From positions 1-12,315 of the forward strand of contig CAUDNR010001647.1 in assembly GCA_958430865.1 (NCBI GenBank): 12,315 bases of DNA, read 5' to 3'. Both the position numbers and the translations under genes were made by a program. Of this stretch, positions 1 to 8,800 are shown one piece after another (the stretch's first letter is position 1; each line of letters begins with the position of its first letter). Under the pieces are notes generated by a model, which did not search any database, was not told the origin of the DNA, and saw only the letters and a list, made by a program, of their open reading frames with translations. The DNA is from Entrophospora sp. SA101 (Eukaryota > Glomeromycota > Glomeromycetes > Entrophosporales > Entrophosporaceae).

Positions 1-950
1 GCTGCTAGAAAGAACAAAAAACATCCTTTTTCTAAATTGCACCAAAAAATTTCCGGTTTTTTTTGTTACACACTGTAAATTAAATGGTTAATTAATAAAT
101 GTTTCGCAAATTCACCCTTGAATTGTTACCCTGGTAACACTATTTCCAATTAATAAATCAAGTAGTAAATTGATTCACATTCAGCAAGTGTAATTTCTAG
201 TATAACTTCTATACATTTTGTTAATTGTGAATCCGAGTGCTCAATAAGATATTTATTTTTGTTAAATTGTTTTTATATATGTGATAATAAAAGGATTTAC
301 CTAATTTCTGATATGGTTTTCTAATTATTATACAAAATAATATGAATTTAAAAGATCTAATAAAAAATTTAGAAACAATCTGTAATAATGTTTTTCATAT
401 CAATTAACAAAGATAATGTTCAATAAATGATTTAAATGTTCCTTTATGCATTTCCTGATGCTTGTCTCCGATATTGATTGCTTTTAGTTTTGCATATTTC
501 TGAGTAAGTATATTGAACAAGCATGTTAAAGTACTAGCAGATGGTCTTTTTATTATATCCACTAAAGTTTAAAAAAAAATAATAATTAAAAAATGAATAA
601 ATAAATCAAAACAACAAAATTAAGCACCCAGCATATGAATTTTCCTGATTTTTAGTAGAAGCATACTTTGAACAAATCAACAGATTATTACAGATTATTG
701 ACAGATTATGAAAAAGCAAGTTTAGTACTATTTATTTCAATAACGAATTAATTTTTTTTTTTTAAAAAAATGTGACTTGTATATGATGAATAACCTCTTG
801 TAAATTCACTTGTGGCATCAAAAATAGTGTCATAATAATGATGATGATCAGCAAGGGGGATAATAAAAACATACCCAGAAATGGTTGAAATGAAGAAAAA
901 AAACTTTAATTTTTGTTTTCCTCACTACACTGATACTAACTGATACTTCT
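1..950. other. AT-rich non-coding stretch
   Basis: No open frame longer than chance, no tRNA and no tandem array is visible here. The sequence is strongly AT-rich with several A or T homopolymers. The only distinct site is a perfect 6-bp-arm palindrome at 125-138, listed separately. Near the right end a TACTAAC box, the form of a fungal branch point, sits at about 926-932, just before the broken coding fragment that starts at 951. It could be the end of a lost intron, but no convincing acceptor follows. Confidence 0.6.
125..138. promoter_or_regulatory. X-box-like palindrome (possible RFX-factor site)
   Basis: The 14 bases GTTACCCTGGTAAC form a perfect inverted repeat with 6-bp arms and a 2-base centre. 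This fits the X-box bound by RFX-family transcription factors (GTNRCC, short spacer, RGYAAC), which fungi also possess. The match to the family consensus is seen directly; any regulatory role is inference. If functional it would more likely serve a gene left of the window, since the nearest coding remnant to the right starts about 800 bases away. Confidence 0.3.
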
Positions 951-1312
951 ATGCCAAGAAAAATTGAAATAACTGATAAGCCTGGATTTTCTTACTTCCT
1001 GTCCACACCATGTGAAAGTTGGGATGCATTAGAGTTCATAAAGAATGGTGCGCATCTAAACAACCTATTAACAAGGCAAAGATCACGATAGCAATCACAA
1101 GACAGCTAGAGTGGTTTATGAAGGAAGGATCAGAAGAAGAAAGAAAGGAAGCTGAAAGGATGTTAAAGCAATTTAAGGCGTGTTCATTTTTACAGTTGGG
1201 GAGTTTTGGTTATGTAGGGTTAAAATTAGATTTTAGGTTTTTTGCGAGGTATATAATGGTTGTGGCAGGAATCATGAGGGAATACGTTCTGCCCTGTCTC
1301 AACTGGGATTAA
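951..1312 (+). pseudogene. Broken coding fragment, unknown family
   Basis: A frame opens at ATG 951 and reads 46 codons with protein-like composition (for example STPCESWDALEFIKNGAHL) before TAG at 1089 and a second TAG at 1107. At about 1105-1110 the protein-like reading moves to another frame. That frame continues with a charged helical stretch (QLEWFMKEGSEEERKEAERM) to about 1175 and stays open to 1312. Both early stops are CAG-to-TAG type. I read this as one ancestral exon split by stops and a frameshift, then possibly an intron after AAG at about 1180, where a GC replaces the expected GT. I do not recognise the family. A separate 97-codon frame at 1019-1312 is the alternative, but its first 25 residues look like an out-of-frame shadow. 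Confidence 0.4.
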
Positions 1313-1360
1313 AGTTACCGACTGGAATATGTATACAAGTGGTGATGGAATACGTTCTGC
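1279..1360. repeat. Short direct repeat, 14 bp, 68 bp apart
   Basis: The 14-mer GGAATACGTTCTGC occurs at 1279-1292 and again at 1347-1360; both copies are preceded by TGA plus one variable base. It lies between the broken fragment at 951-1312 and the transposon end at 1436. No function is evident; it may be a local duplication scar. Confidence 0.5.
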
Positions 1361-1445
1361 TGAAATCTTTCCATGGACTTGCAAAAAGTTAACCATCATG
1401 AGTTAATCTTGTTTTTTATTACTATTAAAGAAATACACAGTGAGT

Positions 1446-1495
1446 CTTGGTATAACAGATATGTTCGTTCCAGGAAATTTATCTGTTATACCAAG
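1446..1495. repeat. Perfect 16-bp inverted repeat inside the left element end
   Basis: CTTGGTATAACAGATA at 1446-1461 is exactly complementary to 1480-1495, with an 18-base spacer. It overlaps the left terminal repeat. A third box in the second orientation follows at 1499-1512, and two more occur at the right end (3043-3056 and 3058-3071). These are best read as repeated transposase-binding boxes rather than as an RNA hairpin. Confidence 0.7.
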
Positions 1496-1575
1496 TCATC
1501 TGCTATACTGAGATATCCATAAAAAATCAGAATTTTTATTAAATCATGTGATACATGTTACATTAAAAATTAATT

Positions 1576-2387
1576 TTATAAGCAATACCAAAATTCATTG
1601 CTTGAACTAGAGACATCAGAAGGATTTGAGTTGAGAAATTGGTTTTCATATAGCATCTTCAATGTAATTTTATCATTAGATGGATCAAATGCTCGTGTCC
1701 AGAATTCACACTAATAATTAAAAAAAATTTATTTAAAGTTTGAGATTAATTAGGTCATAAATCATTAATTTAGTTACCATTGATTGATTTTTTTCAAAAG
1801 GTGATATCTTTGTAGACCCAGTGGACAAACATTGATCTTTGCTTTTTATATTCGCCAATAAAAGATGACATGTATCCTATTCCTGCTCCATCTATATCAG
1901 CATTTTTAGAAATTCCCAATGATATAATATGAATTTTAAATTTGTCTACTTTGATAACAAATGGACGAAATTGCACATCTTCCAATGATGCTTCTAAATT
2001 GCTCTCATCCTCCCAACCTAATACTAATGGACCAGAATACTTGGTATTTGAAAGAGGATTTAATTTTTGGTACAATGAAGTAATTGCTTTGCTGGAGGAA
2101 CTTTCAATATCACTAAACTCATTTTCAACATAACTTCTAAAACCAGGGAGTAATTTATGGTCTTTGTTACCTTCCAATACTTGTGTATAATATCTTTTAG
2201 AAGTTGCTTCAATCTTGTCCATAATGCTTACTTCGATTACACCTACACAAACTATTGAATAATTGATAAAATGTTCATTAGTATTTTTTTGTTCATAGAT
2301 CTTGTCTTTAATGCTTACTTCAATCACTCCTATACAAACTGGATCTTAATCTTTATTATCATCCTCAAAAAAGACAATTCGTTGTCG
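1576..2387 (-). pseudogene. Two-exon gene fragment, possibly FYRN-like, frameshifted
   Basis: Reading right to left, an open frame runs from 2387 with a TAA at 2348-2346, then uninterrupted from 2345 to a TGA at 1796-1794. Adding one base at that point restores a continuous reading to ATG 1780-1778. There a GT donor (1777) and an AG acceptor (1711) bound a 67-nt intron, followed by a 44-codon exon with a natural stop at 1578-1576. So one frameshift and one stop break an otherwise coherent gene. The stretch KFKIHIISLG followed by GYMSSFIGEY loosely resembles the FYRN pattern (conserved SLG, then GYxS and an aromatic strand). That is a weak, by-eye resemblance and I would not name it on this alone. 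The N-terminal part carries an in-frame 42-bp duplication. The fragment lies wholly inside the TIR element and may be captured host sequence. Confidence 0.45.
2212..2340 (-). repeat. 42-bp direct duplication with 87-bp period inside the gene fragment
   Basis: Positions 2212-2253 and 2299-2340 match at 36 of 42 bases. The 87-base offset is exactly 29 codons, so both copies encode nearly the same peptide (VCVGVIEVSIMDKI against VCIGVIEVSIKDKI) in one frame. The conserved reading suggests the duplication arose while the sequence was still coding, or arose by chance in frame. Confidence 0.7.
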
Positions 2388-3689
2388 TCATTTGCATATT
2401 ATTGTTTAATGTTGCTATAACAACTACTGATTGATGGATATTCATAACAATCATTAATGAAACTTTAATCAATATAAAGTCAGAAATATAAAACAATCAC
2501 TAATAAAATACCTTTTAGTTTTTGCTGAATCCCATCTACATAAATTCTTCATGACTATTAAAATTTCTATAAAATAGTTTTTCGTGAACCTCTCTAAAAC
2601 TTATTAACCAATACCCCCCATAAAGTAATAACCATATGAAAGCTTAAAGTATTCTACACCTTCTCATTTACTATCAAGTCTTTTAAAGCGATATTGAGAA
2701 ATAATCTGAGGTTTGAAGTGAAAAAGTAATACTGTTTTTGAATAGCCGTGAATTCATGTAGAGAAGACCTTTCTATATGAAAAAGTATTCATTAGAAAGC
2801 TTTATTGGGGTACTTTCATTTTACTCTAACAACAAATTTCGTGTTTATTATAAAAATAACGAGATATTTTAAAAAAAAATTCATGTGATACGAATTTAAA
2901 ATTTATTTTCACATATAGAAAAGCAGCCTCAGGGAAATGTCACACGACTACTGTTATATGAAAAATCCATTAAATCCGTTAAACCAAGATAAAATAATTA
3001 TAGAAAAATTTGGTTTTGAAAATTTATCCGCTAAACCTCAAATCCACTATACCGAGGTCTGCTATACCGAGACTCACTGTGTAAAAGTTTTGCCTGATTA
3101 TTATGGTGTGGGCTTACATTGGTATAAAATAAAACTTAATTGTTGTAGGAAGGTATAAAGACTGGTGGGTATATCGATGATTTTTGGGTTAGAAATGCGA
3201 ACATAAAAGATGCTGAGGTTTCTGCAAGGATTAGAGACATAGAGGCAAAAAGAATTGTTGGTATTCAATCTTTATCCACATTTAAGATTAAGCTTAATTC
3301 CAAGTCTCTTTCTTTTTATTTCTCATACAATAAGCAGATAAACATTTACTTATGGTAAGGTTTACTTTCAAACTCATAAATTTAATGTTATCACTAAATG
3401 CAAATAAACATTCGTTTCATGTAGAATGAAAGATCTAGAAATATATTGAATGAGACCATAGAAGAACATAATAAAGCATCTGAAGCTTTGTCTGACTTTG
3501 CAAATGTTGAATACAATGCCAGGAAGAAAAGAAAACAGAATCACCAGTCAGATAGATATACTTCGCCATTGCCACCGAGCCCAAAATTAAGAAATTTGCC
3601 AATAGAACTCTCAAAGTTCACTGATAATCTGTTCCTTGAAGAGGAGAGTAAGGTTGCTTGCCAAAACTCCTCCAGAAATTAACCAGCAG

Positions 3690-3855
3690 GGTTTCAGCAG
3701 GTTACACATTAATTGTTTATTAGAGTTTCGACAGAGTTTTGCATTTTGAGGTTTCACCATTTCAGCATAGTTTCAACAGGATTTTTGATAAGATTTAATA
3801 TAGTTTTGCCATGGTATCAGCAATTACTAAGGAGGTTTCGCCCACAACCTTAGAG
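3690..3855 (+). repeat. Degenerate GTTTCA-based coding repeat
   Basis: Units such as GGTTTCAGCAG, AGTTTCGACAG, GGTTTCACCA and AGTTTCAACAG recur at uneven spacing and grade into GAGGTTTCGCCC, which encodes EVSP in the pseudogene. I infer an original low-complexity stretch of EVS-type residues (about 12-base units) now eroded by small indels. The spacing is too irregular for an exact unit count. Confidence 0.4.
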
Positions 3856-4242
3856 GTGAGCGAAGCAGATGACGTTATAGCAACTGATGACATCCCATGT
3901 GAACTATCTTTTGAGCATGAAGATTTGGTCAACGAATTTTTTTTAGGAAAGACTAATGTTTCTCAATTATTCCGGATATATCAGAGTGAATCAATAAGGA
4001 TTGCAAAAGATGGAGGTTTACTTATGTTCACGAAATATTATCTTTATCCTCAATTCTAATGCTAACCCCTAATTCACATTCAACAGTCATGATTGATATT
4101 TTTGGCTCGCCTTTGCTTGATAAAATTTACAAAGAACTAATGCCAATTCAACAAATTGTATTAGAGCCTACATGCCATCAGGAAATTTTTTCTGACGCGG
4201 ATTTACGTAATTATTACACTATTTACATAAGTTTATGGCGGG

Positions 4243-4373
4243 CCCTGTAATATTATGCAAATAAGCATACAAAAATTATGCAATTATTACATCGAGTGTA
4301 AATATTAAATAATTTTTTATGCAAATATTACAAATTTACATATTAAAATTTATGGGCGTAATATTACGGCAGG
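4243..4373. mobile_element. Small MITE-like insertion in the pseudogene
   Basis: About 130 bases of AT-rich sequence interrupt the coding similarity between WRAL and the segment starting near 4381. The ends carry an imperfect inverted repeat: GTAATATTATGC at 4247-4258 against GTAATATTACGC read on the other strand from 4367 to 4356 (11 of 12). Both are preceded by a short C-rich CCTG-like terminus. No target duplication is certain and no coding capacity is present. The exact borders are uncertain by several bases. Confidence 0.45.
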
Positions 4374-5273
4374 AAAATTTCCTGATGTCACAAGGCAATG
4401 CTCAGAAAGGCTATTAAGATGGCAAATAAGTTGAGTGACGATGCCACGAATTGATTGTGTACTCAACTTGCTAATAAAAAAACACTGAGAGATAGTGCAG
4501 GTTTTGTCATCTTTGATTGCCTAAGAATGTTGCCCATGTCGAAAATAAGAATTGAAAATTGTGAAACAACACACATTACAAATTATCTTGATCGAATTAT
4601 GCGGGGATTCTTCAATAATCCAAACCAGCATGTCGTTCAGTGGCCTAATACGGCTTTAGACGAAAGCAAAGCAAGGAAAATTGAAGGCCGGAGTAAATAA
4701 CCGGATCTTATTGTTTCCATCATCCATCAACTACAATCAAAATCTGCTATATTCATAGTCCTCCGTCACAGAAAAACAACGTATATAAGAATTGTAATGA
4801 CCTCATTCGCCTTGGTATCTTCATGAAAGATTCTTTGGATTCAGCTATAGACAAAGGCGCAGATATAAAAATAATAGGCTTTCAGTGTATCGGTAAGGAG
4901 ATTAATACAGCATGCTTTTTCTCAGGTAATTATTTTTAATCGACTTTTGCTTCTTTTAGGTTTTAAACTTGATTTTTACATTATGGATCTTACTCATGGT
5001 ATATATACTATGGTTCACTTTGGGCAAGTGATGTTTCCAGCTTCGATTAAAGAAATGGCAGCTTTTGTTGATGAAATGGAAACGCTTCTACGAATACAAG
5101 AGATCTTTTACGAATCATTTAATATTTTATATGCTAAACTCTGTGCTCCAAGTCCGCCATCAAACAAATTGACACTCAAAAAGAACACACTGTGTACTCC
5201 GAAGTTTAGGAAACTTGTGAATAAGACTCGGGATTGTAATCGAAGCTGTCCATTCTGGTTTAGACGTTTCTAA

Positions 5274-5825
5274 TATATTATAGCATGTTTGAGTGCACAT
5301 CTAAGAATTTATCATATGATTCGGTCACATTTTATGTGTTAGTTTTAATGTTGCTGTATAAATGCGTAAAAATATTAGTTAAGTTCTCCTACATCAAGCG
5401 TTATTTCTATGTGAGTGAATGCATAATTTTTTCCTTGCGAATAACAAATTGTAATACTTGTGTATTTTTATTCCGAAAAAATGATTTCACAGTTTAAAGT
5501 GAACTTTCATTACTGCTAATTTATTTTATTAAAATTTTCAATCTCAAAATTAACGACATAATACTATAAAATAATAAAGTTTATTTCATTTTGAACGAAT
5601 CATGAAATCGCAATTTTTGAAATTTGTGTGTGGCGCAGCAATAGAACCGAGCCAACCATATTCCAAATTAGAATTTTTTCACGCCTTTATTAATCATTGT
5701 TAAATAAAAATAAAATTTTTTATAAATTACAAATTAAAATTAAATATTAATGAATGTGTGTATTATTTGTTGGTTGATGTTAATAAATTGTAAAAAGGGA
5801 TAGTTATTAAATATTTTAATCATTA
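5274..5825. other. AT-rich spacer between convergent pseudogene and receptor-like gene
   Basis: This is the shared 3' flank of the plus-strand pseudogene and the minus-strand gene. A 70-codon plus-strand frame at 5285-5497 has strongly biased, non-homologous-looking composition and I do not regard it as a gene. On the minus strand an AATAAA hexamer lies at 5691-5686, about 135 bases past the TGA stop, and could be the polyadenylation signal of the receptor-like gene. In DNA this AT-rich such hexamers are frequent, so this is weak. Confidence 0.5.
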
Positions 5826-8800
5826 TCATAACCAATTATCTCCCCAATTTGAATCTTTTCTATCAATTTGACTATTCCAACTTCCACTATTACCACTATT
5901 ACCACTATTACCGCTATTACCACTATTACCACCATTATAATAAATATCATTTGCAACAGTTTGACCAGTTGCTGTCGGTGCTCGTTTTAAATTATATTCA
6001 TTATTTTTCCAATATCTTTCACCATCTTTTAGATCGTATGGTGGTAGAGTAGCGTTAAAAAATTGAGAAGTTGTTGCGTTATATTTTCTTATATTTCCAT
6101 CAACATCAACATCAACCTGTTTAACTTCTTTTGGATTTGATGAGTATGCTGGTTCAAGGTCAGTTAATTGGGAGCTTCTATTATCCTTGGTTTTTTTCTT
6201 CTTTGACAACCTGGGTGCAATCTCATATAAATTTTTCACTTGTTTTTTTACATGATTTTCATCCAATGCATCCCTGAATTCATCAGTTTGTTTTTTCCTT
6301 TTCTTAACGGCCAAATATCTGATCAACAGCACTGTTCCAATCAAGAATATTATTGCTGAAAGAACTATTATTAAAATGTGCCACCATTCTAGTCCCTTCT
6401 TTTCTTGCGCTACATCATTATCACTATTATTGGTAGCTGGCTGAGGTGGCACTACTTGATCATTTGCTTCACTCTGGCATAGTCTTTCACTTTTTATTAA
6501 TTTGGTACCAGAAGGACATGACCCATTACAAGAACCACCAATCAATACATTTGACTGATTTGAACAACCAAGGCACTGGTTAGCTTTTGGACCAACACAT
6601 GATGAACATTTTGCATTACATCGTTGACATTTGCCAGTACTATCAAGATATGTTCCCATTGGACAAACTTCTATACATTGGCCATCTTTGGTTAACACTG
6701 GTCTGTTTGATGGACATTTTGTACACTGATTGATACCAGGTCCTGAACATTCTGCACAATCAGAGTGACATTTTGTACAAGTAGTATTTAAAGACACAAA
6801 AGACGATGGGCATGGTGTCGATGAACATAATCCATTCATAGCAAAAAGATTTGAATTTGAACATGATAAGCATTGATTTTCAAGGGGCCCACTACATGTC
6901 TTGCATGCGGAATTACAATCTAGGTGAAATATAATAATAATAATATATATATATATGTATAAATTATACTTGTATATTTAAATTATTGCTTCAAATAAAT
7001 AAATAAATTAACAAGTTACCTTTACATGTCATATCACTGTCGGCAAATTTGTTAGAAGAGCAAGTTTTAACACATTTACCATTGTCTAAAACAAAGCCTG
7101 GTATGCATTTGGAACAAGTCACACTATCCTTTGGACTTTGTGGAGTATAACCTTGTATAGAACAATCAGTACAAGAACTTGGACAAGCTATATATAAAAA
7201 AATATAAATGATAAACATTAATTATATGTAAATAAAAACAATAATAATATGTAGATAGGAATACACATATTGATCAATTGTATTTACCTTCACATGCATT
7301 TTGCGAATTGTCAATGAAAAATATTTGCTGCGTAGCAACATTTAACTGACATTTACCATCATTAGTAGGTTTTTGTGGAAAACATCCACCATTAAAATAA
7401 TTTAAAGGTGATAGACATTTTAAACACTCTCCGGGACCAGGACCATAACAAGTTTGACATTGGGTATTACATGATTGACATAGTTGTGATGCTGAGTCAA
7501 AATATTGACCGACTGTGCAACTACTTGCTTGAGGAACACATTTTGTTGGATCATCGGCACTCAAAGCAAGTGATGGTTTACATACTGTACATTTACCAGT
7601 TTGTGCTTCACACGAATTACAACCTGATGAACAAACTTTGCAATCTACTCCTGAAGCAAAAAAACCAGTATCACAAGTTGAGCATTGTTTCTTGGGATCA
7701 TTTGGATCATTGGTCCATCCAGCATTACATGAACAGACACCTTTATCATCACAAACTCCATTTCCACAATTACATGCTATTATTGTCAATCAATAGTATT
7801 GAAAAAATATTATTACTTTTATTTTTTCACAAAAATGTTTATACATGAAATAAAACAATCTATCAATAAATAATTAATACCTTGACAATTCACACCGAAA
7901 AATCCTGGCAAACATTGATCACATTTTTCACCAGTGAATCCATCCTTACATTTGCAAGTTCCTGAACCAAATAAACCATCTTCACAAACAAATTTTGTTG
8001 GGTCACCACATGAAGTTTGACATTCTATTTATTTCATACATAGTATGTGTGTATATATTTATATATATATATAATTTAATAAAAATATATTTTCTTTGAA
8101 ATTAAATAATAGTGATAATAATAGTACCTTGACAATTTGGACCAAAAAAACCAGGTAAACATTGATCACATCTTTCACCAGTGAAACCATTCTTACAAGT
8201 ACATGTTTTTTTCTCATTACAAAAACCACCTGAACCACATTCTTTTGCACATGATGCTATATATAACAATAATAGAAACAATAAATTAGATAAAAAATTT
8301 TAAATAAAAAAACCAAATAAATTTTTATAAGCAAAAATACCTGAAGAAACATCGAAACTGCCAGCTGGTGCTTGATTAGTAGCAACGGATACACCGGTAA
8401 AATTGGCAACAGGTTCAAATAAACCAAGATTCGTACCAGAGAAATTAGAGGATTGCCATATAACACCACGAAAACCATCGGGTACCAAAACCGAACCAAT
8501 CATGATAGCTTTTGTTTGAGTAGTTGATTCTGAAGCACCAGATTCAAAAAACTCACTATTACCAAAATATGCAGGTTGTTCATAAATAACCATTCCAGAC
8601 TTTAACTTGACAATTATTGTGGAAGTTAATAATTTTATAGGATTAGCTTGAGCAATATCAGAATCATAAATTATGGGATCGCTTTCTCCTGAATCAATCT
8701 CAAATAGAAAACCTGGTGGAATCTCAAGTGAAAATGGTGATTGGAAAATGCTTGTTGGGAGAGTTTTTGATGTATATTGATCTACAACTAATTGAGTAGC

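Larger units (their letters stand above)
1436..3081. mobile_element. Pogo/Tigger-like terminal-inverted-repeat element, non-autonomous
   Basis: The 24-base left end (1436-1459) begins CACAGTGAGTCTTGG. It is matched in inverse orientation at 3058-3081 with 22 of 24 bases identical. Both ends are directly flanked by TA (1434-1435 and 3082-3083), the target duplication of Tc1/mariner/pogo elements. Near the ends a 14-base box close to CTCGGTATAGCAGA recurs five times, as expected for subterminal transposase-binding repeats. No DDE transposase frame is visible within the 1646 bases. Instead the element holds a broken minus-strand gene fragment (1576-2387) and AT-rich filler (2388-2935). It sits about 65 bases upstream of the plus-strand pseudogene that begins at 3149. 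The superfamily name rests on the TA flank and the style of the ends, not on a transposase. Confidence 0.6.
3149..5273 (+). pseudogene. Multiply disrupted pseudogene of a lineage-repeated family
   Basis: Protein-like segments follow one another in changing frames. The first (about 3149-3350) opens after a plausible acceptor TTGTTGTAG and includes KTGGYIDDFWVRNANIKD. The next, 3425-3664, contains SPLPPSPKLRNLPIELSKF and ends in a stop. A run rich in GTTTCA units leads into 3811-4040, with SFEHEDLVNEFFLGKTNVSQ. A one-base shift at about 4040 moves the reading to the 4059-4247 frame. A MITE-like insert follows, then 4381-4757 with a stop at 4452, TAA at 4698 (CAA-to-TAA type, in GRSK*PD) and a deletion with frameshift near 4757. 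The frame at 4760-4892 joins across a clean 67-nt GT-AG intron (4893-4959) to 4960-5273, which ends at a natural stop after CPFWFRRF. From memory I associate this sequence style with a multicopy protein family in arbuscular mycorrhizal fungi. Its function is unknown to me, although PD followed by a beta-strand could be the remnant of a PD-(D/E)XK nuclease core. Confidence 0.7.

Noticed and set aside
1942..2133. A plus-strand frame antisense to the gene fragment in the TIR element.
   Set aside because: It lies fully opposite the better-supported minus-strand reading, which has a splice site and a second exon.
5849..6052. A plus-strand frame rich in Tyr and His repeats.
   Set aside because: It is the antisense of the 9-bp NSG-encoding repeat in the last exon of the receptor-like gene.
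7408..7848. A 146-codon plus-strand frame antisense to exon 6.
   Set aside because: It is rich in His, Tyr and Leu because it mirrors the cysteine-rich coding strand; it has no independent protein-like pattern.
8059..8499. Two minus-strand frames at 8059-8250 and 8257-8499.
   Set aside because: They are out-of-frame shadows of exons 3 and 4 of the receptor-like gene plus intron sequence; the correct frames give cysteine modules.
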